A stretch of 64,000 bases of DNA from Akkermansia sp. (GCA_017546445.1 JAFYWX010000027.1:1-64000), one strand, 5' to 3'; shown: positions 42,750-52,093, counted from the first letter of the stretch. Made by a program: numbers and translations. The notes: generated from the letters alone by a model not told the origin.

Positions 42750-43586
42750 TTAAACCGGACGGAAGGGAACCAGGCGAATGCGGCTTTCGTTGCCGTTCTG
42801 CCCCTTGGTAAAGAATGGGCAGTAGCCGTGTTCCTCTATAATTGCAGCAATCTCGGGATAGCAGTCGAGCAGTGTGCGGAGGGCTGGAGCCAGCATGCTG
42901 ATGTGGCGGTCTGGTAAGGCAAATGTCCCAATGCTGCCGCCTTTGGGAATATCCCCAATCAAGGGGGTATCTCCCTTGAAATGTACCTTCAGATGGGGCC
43001 TGCCGTGCTCAATTTGCTGGTCAAATGTCAGGTTGACCGATGTGGTCTGGTGAATGTTTGCCCCAATCATACGGTCGATGACAACCTCGGCATATCCGTC
43101 GTGAATACGCACCGCGATTCCCTGGCCATGAGTAATGATGGAAAAGATACCCGTCTGGCGGAGTCTGCAGGTTTCCCGCAGATATCGGTTGAGCTCTGCT
43201 TCTGTGAAGCTGATTTCCTGCCCGTTGGCATTACTCAGCAGAGCGCATAAATCGCGGGCGCTGCCGTTATCTGAATAACCGGCAATGTCTCGCATGTTCT
43301 GCGGTGTCCACATGCCGATGACGGCTTTGGTCAGCGTGAAAGTGAAAATGATGAAGATGGTGCAAGCAATGATGCTCCAGAAATTGAAGTGTTTCCAGAT
43401 TATCTGCAGAATATTCTGCTTTTCCGGTTGCTGTGATTCAGATTCTTCCTCCTCCCCTGGCTGCCCGAAAAAGGCGGTTTTGGTAATGTCCTGACTCTGC
43501 TCGTCCTTATTAAACAGAAATCCCCACAGAGAGGTATCCTCTTCTGCTCGTTTTTTCGTACGCTTTCTGTTGCTGCTGCCGGACAT
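42750..43586 (-). CDS. Single-pass membrane protein, unknown function
   Basis: A 278-residue protein: a basic then acidic cytoplasmic segment of about 75 residues, one membrane helix (FWSIIACTIFIIFTFTLTKAVIGMW) and a periplasmic domain of about 170 residues with beta-strand character (ITHGQGIAVRIHDGYAEVVIDRM). I do not recognise the family. The start at 43586 is fixed by a promoter in the longer open frame. Confidence 0.7.
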   Translation of the reverse strand: MSGSSNRKRTKKRAEEDTSLWGFLFNKDEQSQDITKTAFFGQPGEEEESESQQPEKQNILQIIWKHFNFWSIIACTIFIIFTFTLTKAVIGMWTPQNMRDIAGYSDNGSARDLCALLSNANGQEISFTEAELNRYLRETCRLRQTGIFSIITHGQGIAVRIHDGYAEVVIDRMIGANIHQTTSVNLTFDQQIEHGRPHLKVHFKGDTPLIGDIPKGGSIGTFALPDRHISMLAPALRTLLDCYPEIAAIIEEHGYCPFFTKGQNGNESRIRLVPFRPV

Positions 43587-43601
43587 AACTGCACTTTGCG
43601 G

Positions 43602-43629
43602 ATTATATCGAATTCTGCTGGAGATGCAA
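43602..43629 (-). promoter_or_regulatory. Promoter of the 42750-43586 gene
   Basis: Minus strand TTGCAT (43624-43629), 16-base spacer, perfect TATAAT (43602-43607), 15 bases to the ATG. Confidence 0.7.
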
Positions 43630-43681
43630 AGAAAAAACACTGTCCATATCCTAAATTATCAGAAAACCGGGGCGCGTGTGG

Positions 43682-46138
43682 TTAGAATGGCAGGTTGGAT
43701 TTATCTACAAAATTAGTCTGGCGTATGTAGTGGGCCCAGTCATTGAATTGTTTCTTTTTGGCTGAGTCTGCGTTTTCTGCGTTCCATTCGCTTATGGCAT
43801 CCGCCTTATTGGCGGCTTCTGCAAAGCGTTCAAGGTAGAGCAATTGCATTACAGCTCCCGCGCCTGCGCTGTAGAGAATGTGCCATTCTGACTTTGTGGG
43901 GGCTTTGTCGGTAGCCGGATTCATGGCCAGAATGGCTTCATAATCATGCAAGGCTCGTTCAAACAGACCTGCTCGGGCGCAGAGGGTGGCGTGGTGCAGC
44001 AGCACTCGGAACTGCCACCAACGCGAAAGGGTGGTTGTCTTCATCGATTGCTCCACAATATCAATGGCTTTTAATCGCCCCTCCTCAGTGCCGAGCATGG
44101 CCTGGTTATTGGCCAGTATGGCATTAGCCATGATTTTTTCCTCATCCCTGAGCATGATGCGTTTCTGGCGCAGCAATGCCACGAGTACATGTTCTGATTC
44201 CTCGAGCTGCCCAAGTCTTAACATGACTGCCGCACGGCGTATGGTTGCTTTGGCGTACAGTTCATCGTTGAGGGAGGCACAGCTGTTATAGAGCTCGATG
44301 GCTCTCCTCAGTGAATCCTGAGTGCCGATAAGTTCAGATTCTCTGGCCGACATGTACAGTGTTCTCGGCGCAAAGTCTCCCTTTGGGTATTTTCTGAGGA
44401 GAACATTCAGGGTGCGCAATGCATCTACATGCTGGCCGAGGGTTGATTGCAGGCTGGCCATGTGCAGGGTGAGGATGGAGAGCACCTTGGGGGAAGTCAC
44501 CTTGCCTGCTGCAAGTTTAATCATTTCCAATGCTTTTTTTGTTGCATTGATTTCCCCGTTGGTGCTGGAGAGTCTGTGCAGTACCGCCTCATTCAGAGCA
44601 AAAAAGCGCAGCTGCCGTTCATCACTTAACTTGGTCAGGTGGTCATTAAGCTTACTTTTCTGCAGCAGTTCCTGGGCCCGTTCGGGGGCATCCTGCAGGT
44701 GCAGGTATACCTGATCCATTTCTACATCTGCCCCCAGGTCAAGCGTGGGGGCAGGGTGCATCCTCAGCATGTCAATGTCTGCCTGCGCCCTGGCTGCATC
44801 CTTATCCAGCCAGTAGGCTGCTCTTGCCAGCAGAAGGGCATAATGCTGCGTCTCTGATAAATCCGGCGTGTTCAGGACGGCTTCCTGCGTGGCTTCATCG
44901 CCGGATTTCAGAGCGCTTATCAAGGCGTTGATGAGTGATACATCCCGCAGTTCATCGGGTGCTTCGCGCGAGCATTTCAGGTAGGCTTGTGCCGTGCTGC
45001 TTGCTTCGGGAGAATGAAGCTGGTTTTCGTAAAATTGCCGGTAAACATCGTCTCCCTGCACCATGCCCAGGTAGAGCAGGGCTTCGTGCGTCTTGTTGCG
45101 TTCGAGATACCAGCGGGTCTGCTCCAGCAGGATGGTCCGTGTTGTAGGCTCGTGGAGGGTAGTGGCCGCTGCAGTGTTTGCGCAGGTTACGTCCAGCGGT
45201 ATATCGTATGCGTTCTCTGGCGTAAGCAGATGCTGCTGAATAAGCAGCGCCAGCGAGGCTCTGCGCGATTTGAGTGGCTCTGCCATCCATTCCTGCAGCT
45301 TCAACCGGGCGTATTCACTTTGGGTGAAAGCGCCGTGATTATGTAATTTGCGGAACGCTTCTTCCAGCAGCGGCGAATCCGGGTTAGACGAGATGAAATG
45401 AAGCAGGGTTTCTTCCCCCTTACCATCATCATAACTGGTGACGATGTGCTGCTCATCCTGGTCGGGCTGCGAAGTCTGTGTCTTTTGTTCGTCGTCTGCC
45501 GGCTCCTGGGCAGACCCGCTGGCTGCCTCCTTTGAGTAGTATACATCAGAAAGAGCCAGGCGTACCCGTTGCCGCATGATAAGCGGCAGGGTGCGGTCGT
45601 TCTCCATGGTGCGGCAGAGCTCAAAGGCTTTATCAAATTCGCCCCGCAGGCGGAGGTTGTCTATCTCCAGTAAATTAAGCAGATTCTGCAGAGAAGGGTG
45701 TTTTTTGACCAACTGGCGAAGCCGCTCAAGAGCAGCATTGTCCTGGCTTCTGGGCTGGCGCAGCCAGTGTTCTGCCAAGGCTGCTGTTGCCAATGTTGCT
45801 ATTTCCTCATTGCTGCTGGTTGTCAGGGGGGTGGCAATCACGGCGAAGTCTACGTGTGTGCTTCGCCATGCGCAGTAAAGAAGAGCTTTGGCTGCATAAG
45901 CGAAGAGCTTGTGGCTTTCCGGTACCTGGTGCAGCGCAATAGCGGCCTCTTTGTAGCGCTTTAAATCAATAAGAGCACGCCCACGCCAGAAAGCCGCTTC
46001 GTGCGAAGTGTCTCCCCGGAGTGCATCGAGTGCATCGGCAGGCTTGCCGTTTCTGACCAGCGCGCTCCCCTGGCTGACATCTGCAGCAAGGGGGGATGCA
46101 GCCAGCATGGAGAGAAGAATGAGATGCTGCGGCTTCAT
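43682..46138 (-). CDS. Large secreted TPR-repeat protein
   Basis: An 818-residue protein with a signal peptide (MKPQHLILLSMLAASPLAA) followed entirely by helical repeats of TPR type, e.g. AAFWRGRALIDLKRYKEAAIALHQVPES and MASLQSTLGQHVDALRTLNVLLRKYPKGDFA. A Ser/Gln/Asp-rich insert lies near 205-230. There is no membrane anchor other than the signal, so it is probably periplasmic. It is the last gene of the apparent unit pgsA, lipoprotein, M23 peptidase, TPR, which suggests a role in envelope assembly. Function unknown. Confidence 0.78.
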   Translation of the reverse strand: MKPQHLILLSMLAASPLAADVSQGSALVRNGKPADALDALRGDTSHEAAFWRGRALIDLKRYKEAAIALHQVPESHKLFAYAAKALLYCAWRSTHVDFAVIATPLTTSSNEEIATLATAALAEHWLRQPRSQDNAALERLRQLVKKHPSLQNLLNLLEIDNLRLRGEFDKAFELCRTMENDRTLPLIMRQRVRLALSDVYYSKEAASGSAQEPADDEQKTQTSQPDQDEQHIVTSYDDGKGEETLLHFISSNPDSPLLEEAFRKLHNHGAFTQSEYARLKLQEWMAEPLKSRRASLALLIQQHLLTPENAYDIPLDVTCANTAAATTLHEPTTRTILLEQTRWYLERNKTHEALLYLGMVQGDDVYRQFYENQLHSPEASSTAQAYLKCSREAPDELRDVSLINALISALKSGDEATQEAVLNTPDLSETQHYALLLARAAYWLDKDAARAQADIDMLRMHPAPTLDLGADVEMDQVYLHLQDAPERAQELLQKSKLNDHLTKLSDERQLRFFALNEAVLHRLSSTNGEINATKKALEMIKLAAGKVTSPKVLSILTLHMASLQSTLGQHVDALRTLNVLLRKYPKGDFAPRTLYMSARESELIGTQDSLRRAIELYNSCASLNDELYAKATIRRAAVMLRLGQLEESEHVLVALLRQKRIMLRDEEKIMANAILANNQAMLGTEEGRLKAIDIVEQSMKTTTLSRWWQFRVLLHHATLCARAGLFERALHDYEAILAMNPATDKAPTKSEWHILYSAGAGAVMQLLYLERFAEAANKADAISEWNAENADSAKKKQFNDWAHYIRQTNFVDKSNLPF

Positions 46139-46155
46139 GGGTGGGAATTCTGCTA

Positions 46156-47220
46156 TCAGGGGGTGTTTTTTGCTACAGATGTTTCACCGGGGGCTCCCGT
46201 CCAGAGGTATTGGGTGACATACCGCAGCCCGGATAAGGTAAGAACAGCCTCTGCGCTGCTGTTCTTAACCCGGTTTACAGTGCAATTCTGCTGCACGGTC
46301 GGCATGGAGCGGCAGGAGATGACGAACGGTTGCGTGACCTGCCGGCTGGCGGGATAAATCCCAATGGGCAACCCCTCTGCCGTGAAGGCAATTTCCAGAG
46401 ATTCGGGGCGGGTGCGTTCTGTGCGGCTCCCTTTGTACAGGAACGGATGACGCCTCAGAATATCCATGGCCTTGATGCATGGAACGGCCACCCGGTAATG
46501 CTCTTTTTGCCTTGCAAAGTAATTTGATACGGAGAAGGCTCTGCCATTCCGGCATGCTCGCAATACGTCTGCCGGGTTAAAGCCCGCCAGATTCATTCCG
46601 TTGAAATTTCCGTGCTTATTTTCACCTGTATAGAATTCCTCGAACCGGCTGTTAATCATGAGCGCGATTTCCAGATGCAGGTGAGCCCGGGTTTTGTTGA
46701 GGCCTACGCCGCTGTACCCGAGCCTGCCGATTTCATGCTGCCGGCCGACCTTCTGGCCGACTTCGCAGGATACGCTGGCGAGGTGCGCGTAGAGAGAGTA
46801 GATTGTACCCTCCGGAACAGAGTGTGCAATAACGACATAGCGTCCGTAATTGCTGTGGCTCGGGGTGCTGCTCGCATGCACCACCATTCCGGGGGCGATG
46901 GGGCGGATTGCGTCCAGAGGTTCTCCGCTTGCATCGCGGTAGATGGGTTTTACATCTATCCCTTCATGAAAACGGCTGAACATGACCGGGGCCCCTGGCT
47001 GGGGACGAAACGGGTTGCGTACCATGCCATAGGTGCCAGCCTGCCAGGGCTTGCTCTTTATGCCCTCAAACTGGCGATCCACATACATGAAATAATCATC
47101 TCCTCCTGTGGTGTAGAGCGCTGTGTTATCCGTGGGCAGGGTATAAACCAAATCCTGCGGATGCGCCCATGCTGCAGTGAGAAGCGTGACGATGCCTGCA
47201 ATGAGCCGGGGTATGTTCAC
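46156..47220 (-). CDS. M23-family metallopeptidase
   Basis: A 354-residue secreted protein with signal peptide and a LytM/M23 domain: the zinc ligands are in RFHEGIDV (His-x3-Asp, about residue 85-90) and in HLHLEI (HxH, about 182). M23 enzymes cut peptide cross-links in peptidoglycan. The C-terminal 120 residues form an extra beta-rich domain (SLEIAFTAEGLPIGIYPA...) with several Cys. All zinc ligands are present, so the enzyme is probably active. It overlaps the upstream lipoprotein gene by four bases. Confidence 0.88.
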   Translation of the reverse strand: MNIPRLIAGIVTLLTAAWAHPQDLVYTLPTDNTALYTTGGDDYFMYVDRQFEGIKSKPWQAGTYGMVRNPFRPQPGAPVMFSRFHEGIDVKPIYRDASGEPLDAIRPIAPGMVVHASSTPSHSNYGRYVVIAHSVPEGTIYSLYAHLASVSCEVGQKVGRQHEIGRLGYSGVGLNKTRAHLHLEIALMINSRFEEFYTGENKHGNFNGMNLAGFNPADVLRACRNGRAFSVSNYFARQKEHYRVAVPCIKAMDILRRHPFLYKGSRTERTRPESLEIAFTAEGLPIGIYPASRQVTQPFVISCRSMPTVQQNCTVNRVKNSSAEAVLTLSGLRYVTQYLWTGAPGETSVAKNTP

Positions 47221-47801
47221 TGTTCCTTAGTGTTGCGGGTGGCAGATGAGTACAATTCCGGGATAATGCGGCCATGTTCATCCTTCCTGGGGACTGCCCC
47301 CTCCGGCAGCTCTGGCTTGGGACGCGGGTTATCCTTCAGATAGCGCTTCTCCTCGATTTCTGGATCCACCGGTTTAAGAGATTCGCTGATTCTTCTCAAA
47401 TCATACCCATTTAATCCGCCCCAGATGATGAGCTGCCCATCTGTGATGCCCTGGTCTATCTCCATGGGCTCAAAGGCCAGTCCGTCGATAACCGGTAGAA
47501 TGTGTTTGCCGATGTTCTGCTGAGTCTCGGTAAAAAGGCGTAACGTGTATTCTTTGGGTGTGTAGAGAACCACACCGTATGAGCCGTCATCAGCCATGAA
47601 TGACTTGAATTTTTCAAAATGCTTGAGACTCATGATAGGCATACGGTTATACATGCGCCCGTTGTAGCGCATATTGAAAGCCGCTCCGCCTTCAGGATTG
47701 GAGGATTCTGTGAGGAAAAATGCCTTATACTGTTTCTGCTGGCAGCTGGCCAGCAGAATAGCACCAATCACGGTACAAATGGAAGATAGAGCCTTGTTCA
47801 T
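47217..47801 (-). CDS. Predicted lipoprotein, unknown function
   Basis: A 194-residue protein with a lipoprotein signal (lipobox LASC, Cys20). The body has FNMRYNGRMYNRMPIMSLKHFEKFKSFMADDGSYGVVLYTPKEYTLRLF and LAFEPMEIDQGITDGQLIIWGGLNGYDLRRIS, an alpha-beta domain I cannot assign, and a charged Pro-rich tail. The 4-base overlap with the M23 peptidase suggests the two work together in the envelope. Confidence 0.68.
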   Translation of the reverse strand: MNKALSSICTVIGAILLASCQQKQYKAFFLTESSNPEGGAAFNMRYNGRMYNRMPIMSLKHFEKFKSFMADDGSYGVVLYTPKEYTLRLFTETQQNIGKHILPVIDGLAFEPMEIDQGITDGQLIIWGGLNGYDLRRISESLKPVDPEIEEKRYLKDNPRPKPELPEGAVPRKDEHGRIIPELYSSATRNTKEQ

Positions 47802-47825
47802 AGTATGTTCTCTGAATGATGCTGA

Positions 47826-48452
47826 TCAGTCGCGCAGCAGATGGCGGCTATGGTAGCAATAGTTAAGACCGCTCCAGAGGGTCAGAATGATGCTGGTCCA
47901 CAGCGCAAGTTCGCGGAACCACCAGCCGATTTCCCCGATGCTCAGTGAGCGCAGCGGTTCAATGAGATTTCCACCGTAGGCAAGCTGGGTCATGCATGCA
48001 ATGCAGTATGTAAGCTGTGCTGTTGTTTTCCATTTGCCGAGTTTATCTGCGGCAATGACCTGCCCCTGTGCCACGGCAAGCTGGCGCAATCCTGTTACCA
48101 GGAATTCACGGAAGATGATGAGGATGGCGGCCCAGAACGGGCATATGCCGACCGCAGCCAGGTAGATGAATGCGGCCCCCACCAGTATCTTATCTGCCAG
48201 TGGGTCTATCAGCTTGCCGAAGTTGGTCACCAGGTCGTATTTGCGAGCCAGGTAGCCATCAAAAAAGTCAGTTATCGCTGCAACGACAAAGGCCCAGAGT
48301 GCTATGCACGCTGTAACCGAAATGGGTTGGAACCAGCCGCCTGTTACTTCGTTGATGAAAGGGGAGACACTGCCATCAATCGCCAGGGCCACGGTGTAGA
48401 CAATGACCAGGATGATGCGGGAAAGCGTTATAGTGTTTGGCAGATTTAACAT
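47826..48452 (-). CDS. pgsA: CDP-diacylglycerol-glycerol-3-phosphate 3-phosphatidyltransferase
   Basis: A 208-residue integral membrane enzyme that makes phosphatidylglycerol phosphate. The complete CDP-alcohol phosphotransferase motif is visible in DFFDGYLAR and GKLIDPLADK (about residues 62-91), with the four metal-binding Asp. About five membrane helices. First gene of a unit with a lipoprotein, M23 peptidase and TPR gene, and divergent from the coiled-coil protein at 48584. Confidence 0.9.
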   Translation of the reverse strand: MLNLPNTITLSRIILVIVYTVALAIDGSVSPFINEVTGGWFQPISVTACIALWAFVVAAITDFFDGYLARKYDLVTNFGKLIDPLADKILVGAAFIYLAAVGICPFWAAILIIFREFLVTGLRQLAVAQGQVIAADKLGKWKTTAQLTYCIACMTQLAYGGNLIEPLRSLSIGEIGWWFRELALWTSIILTLWSGLNYCYHSRHLLRD

Positions 48453-48464
48453 TGTATCAGAAGT

Positions 48465-48493
48465 GTTATATCTCTCCTGCAGTCGACTTGCAA
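48465..48493 (-). promoter_or_regulatory. pgsA promoter
   Basis: Minus strand TTGCAA (48488-48493), 17-base spacer, TATAAC (48465-48470), 12 bases to the pgsA ATG. Confidence 0.6.
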
Positions 48494-48548
48494 GCAGAAA
48501 TCAAGCCTGTATGCCAAAAAGGAGCATATTTTGTGACAGATTCTTTGC

Positions 48549-48576
48549 TTGAATCCAAATCGGTTTTTGCTATACT
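48549..48576 (+). promoter_or_regulatory. Promoter of the 48584-49324 gene
   Basis: TTGAAT (48549-48554), 16-base spacer, TATACT (48571-48576), seven bases to the ATG. Confidence 0.7.
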
Positions 48577-48583
48577 TCCGCAT

Positions 48584-49324
48584 ATGAACGCATTTCGCGC
48601 ATCTATACTTGTTCTGCTGGCCCTTACGGTAGGGCTCATGTTTTATGCGTTTGCAGTGCTGCTTCCTGCCCGGCAGGAACAGTATCAGATGTATCAGAAT
48701 CAGCTGAAGATAAATGAATACCAGCAGCGCCAGCAGGAGCACGAAAGCCGCATGGCCCGGTTCGATGCAGATGCCGATACGCCAGAGGTTGCAGCAGCCC
48801 GTGCGGCTGCGGAGGCTGAGGCTAAGAAGAACGAAGCAGATTTGACCGCGGCAGAGGAGAGTAGTGTGCTGGCTTCTGCCCGCAGAAGACAGGCGGCAGA
48901 GGAGGTTGAGAGTGCCGCTGCGGAGCCTGTTGTTTCTTCATCTGTCGGCGTTGTCACGGCCTACCTTGAGGATTGTGCGGTGATTCTTTTCAAGGCCGCG
49001 GATGCCGTGCCGGTGAATGAAGGGTTGAATATAGCTGTGCGCCGCAACGATTATATCGTATGCGAGGCCACGGTTGATGGCCAGGATTCGGAATCGGGGC
49101 AGTACACAGCAGCTCTGAAACAGGCAGAGTTCGGTGGAGCCAAGGACCCTGAGGTGGAGGCTAACCGCAAACCCCGGGCTGGGGATGAGGTGATTATTTC
49201 CCCTTTCCCGAGCAGCCGGGACCTGCGCATGGAGGGCTATACCCCCCTGCAGGAACGTCAGCAGCCTTCTGCTGAGCCCAAGGGCCTTCCTGAAATAGAG
49301 GACGTCCTGACCCCGGTTCCCTGA
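48584..49324 (+). CDS. Membrane-anchored coiled-coil protein
   Basis: A 246-residue protein with one N-terminal membrane helix (ASILVLLALTVGLMFYAFAVLL), a coiled-coil of about 90 residues rich in Gln, Glu, Ala and Arg, and a small C-terminal beta domain (VVTAYLEDCAVILFKAADAVPVNEGLNIAVRRNDYIVCEATVDG) that resembles the GTPase-like or MreC-type beta barrels in rhythm only. The family is not recognised. The longer open frame upstream is excluded by the promoter next to the ATG. Followed 23 bases later by metF. Confidence 0.7.
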   Translation: MNAFRASILVLLALTVGLMFYAFAVLLPARQEQYQMYQNQLKINEYQQRQQEHESRMARFDADADTPEVAAARAAAEAEAKKNEADLTAAEESSVLASARRRQAAEEVESAAAEPVVSSSVGVVTAYLEDCAVILFKAADAVPVNEGLNIAVRRNDYIVCEATVDGQDSESGQYTAALKQAEFGGAKDPEVEANRKPRAGDEVIISPFPSSRDLRMEGYTPLQERQQPSAEPKGLPEIEDVLTPVP

Positions 49325-49347
49325 TTATTCTTAGCCAGAGCTTTGAT

Positions 49348-50271
49348 ATGCTTACTCTCTTTGACCGCTATCCCAGTTTCTCTTTTGAGTTCTTTCCGCC
49401 GAAAACGCCGGAGGGCGCTGCAGCTTTGCTGGATACAGTGGTGCGCCTGCAGGAGTTTCACCCTAGCTTTGTGAGCGTCACGTATGGTGCTGGCGGTGGG
49501 TCTCGTGGTCTCACTCGCTCTGTGGTGCGTGATATGCAGAATCGTGGTATTCCCACGGTGCCGCATCTCACCTGCGTGGGGCATACAGAGGCGGAGATAG
49601 AGGAGATTCTGGAGGGCTATATCAGCGCCGGTGCACGTGCCATCATGGTGCTGCGAGGCGACCCTCCCCGCCACATGGCATATGATTCCTCTCGCGATGC
49701 TTTCCGCCACGCTGCAGACCTGGTTCGTTTTATCCGCAAGTGGGAGGACAGGCAGCATCTCCCCACCCGCCTTACCCTTGGTGTGGCTGGTTTCCCGGAG
49801 GGGCATCCCGATTCCCGGAATCGTCTCAGGGAGATGGATTTCCTGAAGGCAAAGATGGATGAGGGCGCAGATTACATCTGCACGCAGCTGTTTTTCGATA
49901 ACCATGCCTTTTTTGATTTCCGCGACCGCTGCCGGCTGATGGATATCAATGCCCCCATCATCGCCGGCATCATGCCCGTGACAACTATTTCCGGCATGAA
50001 CCGCATGGCTGAGCTTTCCGCCGGCACGAATTTCCCGGCCCGCTTGCTCAAAGCCATGCTGCGCGCCGGTGGCGATAAGGCTTCTCTGGAGCGTATCGGT
50101 ATCAATTACGCCAGCAACCAGTGCAGTGAACTACTGGATGCCGAGGTGGACGGTATTCACTTCTACACCCTGAACCGCTCCAAGGCTACTCTGGAGATTT
50201 ATCACAACCTGGGCTTCAACAATTATTTCGACCTTGAGCGCCTGCGCTCTCTTAACAACCTTTACAGATAA
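49348..50271 (+). CDS. metF: 5,10-Methylenetetrahydrofolate reductase
   Basis: A 307-residue FAD-dependent TIM-barrel enzyme that makes 5-methyl-THF for methionine synthesis. The motifs SFEFFPPKT (11-19), SVTYGAGGG (about 48), PHLTCVGHT, RGDPPR (about 109) and the late CTQLFFDN are all present. Length fits. Lies downstream of a coiled-coil gene and upstream of a TPR-like gene, possibly on the same transcript. Confidence 0.95.
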   Translation: MLTLFDRYPSFSFEFFPPKTPEGAAALLDTVVRLQEFHPSFVSVTYGAGGGSRGLTRSVVRDMQNRGIPTVPHLTCVGHTEAEIEEILEGYISAGARAIMVLRGDPPRHMAYDSSRDAFRHAADLVRFIRKWEDRQHLPTRLTLGVAGFPEGHPDSRNRLREMDFLKAKMDEGADYICTQLFFDNHAFFDFRDRCRLMDINAPIIAGIMPVTTISGMNRMAELSAGTNFPARLLKAMLRAGGDKASLERIGINYASNQCSELLDAEVDGIHFYTLNRSKATLEIYHNLGFNNYFDLERLRSLNNLYR

Positions 50272-50280
50272 AATATCACT

Positions 50281-50290
50281 CCCCCCCCCC
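50281..50290 (+). repeat. Poly-C(10) tract before a start codon
   Basis: Ten consecutive C end two bases before the ATG at 50293, in the place of the ribosome-binding site. Confidence 0.9.
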
Positions 50291-50292
50291 AT

Positions 50293-51108
50293 ATGGATAC
50301 CACAGACAAGAATAATGAGGATACGCTTCCTCTCACCCCGGAGGAAATCAAGGCCATTGGCGAGATTGCAATCGGTCCCTCCAGACACGAACAATTCCTC
50401 AATGCTCACTACAAGAAACTCATGTGGGGCGGCATTACTCTTGGTATTGTTGCGGGTGGTGTCATTGCGTTTTTCTCGAATCGCAACGATATGCGCCATG
50501 AGGCCGCTGCAAAGCTGGTGCAGGCTATGCAGATAACGGCTCCGGGGCAGGGTATTGCCGGGGCTGAGGATTATGATTCTGCAGCACTGCAGACTCTGGC
50601 TCAGGAATATGCCCAGACCCCCTCTGCAGATACAGCTGCGCTCTTGAATGGCCTGGCTCTGCTGGCCAAGGGTGACGAGGCCGGCGTTGCCATACTGGAG
50701 AATTTTGCTGCAGGCAATGCTTTGCTGCCCCTGCGTGCCCGCGCTCTGGCTGCGCTTGCAACTCACCAGCTGCAGCAGGGTAAGGATTCCGTGCCCACCT
50801 GGACCCGCCTGAGCCAGATGGAAGCAAACCCCTATTCTGCACTGGCCTACCTTATGCTGGGTGATCTCTGCAAGAACAAAGGCGAGAAGGATGCCGCCCG
50901 CACCTGGTACCAGCAGTGCGTGGCAAAGTGCCCCACCAGCACGCTGGTGACGAATAAGACCATTGAAATGCGACTTGCCTTGCTCGATGTGGATGCTCCT
51001 ACCCAGGTGGAGGCCGTGGCTCAGCCCCAACAGCAGGAAAATCCGCTGGGCAATCCCTTCGGTGAAACGCCCGAGGTGGGAAATACGGAATTCAACCCCG
51101 GTATCTGA
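50293..51108 (+). CDS. Membrane-anchored TPR-like protein
   Basis: A 271-residue protein with about 45 cytoplasmic residues, a membrane helix (LMWGGITLGIVAGGVIAFF) and a periplasmic TPR-like domain (PYSALAYLMLGDLCKNKGEKDAARTWYQQCVAKCP), ending in a Gln/Pro-rich tail. The plan recalls YfgM/ancillary Sec chaperones, but the resemblance is general. There is no Shine-Dalgarno; instead a run of ten C precedes the ATG. It is three bases upstream of the next gene. Confidence 0.72.
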   Translation: MDTTDKNNEDTLPLTPEEIKAIGEIAIGPSRHEQFLNAHYKKLMWGGITLGIVAGGVIAFFSNRNDMRHEAAAKLVQAMQITAPGQGIAGAEDYDSAALQTLAQEYAQTPSADTAALLNGLALLAKGDEAGVAILENFAAGNALLPLRARALAALATHQLQQGKDSVPTWTRLSQMEANPYSALAYLMLGDLCKNKGEKDAARTWYQQCVAKCPTSTLVTNKTIEMRLALLDVDAPTQVEAVAQPQQQENPLGNPFGETPEVGNTEFNPGI

Positions 51109-51111
51109 TAC

Positions 51112-51939
51112 ATGGGCCTTTACCAGGACAATTTCTCCGGGCTTTCCGAGCTGGAGCGCTTGGCTGCCATGGCTCATGACCCCGTTCGTGTACACGAAAT
51201 CGGGGCCGACCAATGGCCGCTCACCATGATGGCCTGCGGGCTCATGGCCAGCAATGACGAGGATAAACTGGAGGAGAATTTCGAGATATACGATATTTTT
51301 GCCACCAAAACCACCGTTGCAGCCCGTAAGAGCAGTCTTATTCAACTCTCCAGGTTCATCAGCGGCCGCAAGGGTGAGGGGTGGAAATCCCTCATCCCCT
51401 ACGCCACAAATGAACCGGATGAGGCGTTAAGTCGCATGGCCGCCACTCATGTGCTGACTCTGGCTCAGCCGGGGCCGGCTGAGCACCTGGCTGGTGTGCA
51501 GGAGCTGGTGCACCGTCTTGCGCACGATGAATTCACCCCGACTACGATTCTGGATTCTGTGCTCAATATGGCCGATATGCGGGTTCAGCCTCTGCTTCAG
51601 CCTCTGCTGGAAGTGGCCGCAGACCGTATGGAGGAACTGGTGGATGAGTTGGCCTGCACGCCTAATCGACTGAGCTGCGCTTTCCTGCTGAGCGCGCTTG
51701 CCCGGTTCCCTGAGTTGCGCGAGAACATTGCGGATGCGCTTTGCCGCATGGCGCCGCTTTCTGCTGTTATTCTGGATGTAGCGTTGCCTATTCCTACCTG
51801 GGCCTTTGAAAAGCCCTCTCCCCAGCCGCTGCATGGTTGGACCAGAGCAGAATACTACACGCGTATGCTCCCTGAGTTGAGCCCCTATCTGGATGCGGCT
51901 CAGCTACAGCGAGTGCAGGAAGCTTTCGGTGCATGCTGA
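51112..51939 (+). CDS. Hypothetical helical (HEAT-like) protein
   Basis: A 275-residue soluble protein without signal peptide. It seems all-helical with repeats of about 35 residues (EALSRMAATHVLTLAQPGPAEHLAGVQELVHRLAHDEF..., LACTPNRLSCAFLLSALARFPELRENIADALCRM), as in HEAT-type scaffolds. No catalytic motif. Co-transcribed with the TPR-like gene directly upstream. Function unknown. Confidence 0.68.
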   Translation: MGLYQDNFSGLSELERLAAMAHDPVRVHEIGADQWPLTMMACGLMASNDEDKLEENFEIYDIFATKTTVAARKSSLIQLSRFISGRKGEGWKSLIPYATNEPDEALSRMAATHVLTLAQPGPAEHLAGVQELVHRLAHDEFTPTTILDSVLNMADMRVQPLLQPLLEVAADRMEELVDELACTPNRLSCAFLLSALARFPELRENIADALCRMAPLSAVILDVALPIPTWAFEKPSPQPLHGWTRAEYYTRMLPELSPYLDAAQLQRVQEAFGAC

Positions 51940-51960
51940 CACACAAGCGCCTGTTTGCTC

Positions 51961-51989
51961 TTGCAAAAGACGGCAGCTTTGTGTTAAAT
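51961..51989 (+). promoter_or_regulatory. tRNA-Arg promoter
   Basis: TTGCAA (51961-51966), 17-base spacer, TTAAAT (51984-51989), about 19 bases before the tRNA 5' end. Confidence 0.55.
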
Positions 51990-52008
51990 ACCTTTCGCAA
52001 ACAGAGCC

Positions 52009-52080
52009 GGCCCCGTAGTTCAATGGATAGAACGGCCCTCTCCTAAAGGGCAGATATGGGTTCGATTCCCGTCGGGGCTG
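52009..52080 (+). tRNA. tRNA-Arg (anticodon CCT)
   Basis: The cloverleaf closes: acceptor GGCCCCG (52009-52015) with CGGGGCT and discriminator G at 52080; U8-A9; D stem GTTC/GAAC; anticodon stem GCCCT/AGGGC with loop CTCCTAA (anticodon CCT, reads AGG); T arm ATGGG-TTCGATT-CCCGT. CCA is not encoded. A terminator follows. The first acceptor pair is G-U. Confidence 0.93.
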
Positions 52081-52093
52081 TCTGCACACTAAA

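Noticed and set aside
52009..52080. tRNA-Arg as attachment site of an island
   Set aside because: No integrase is near it and no repeat of its 3' end was noticed downstream.
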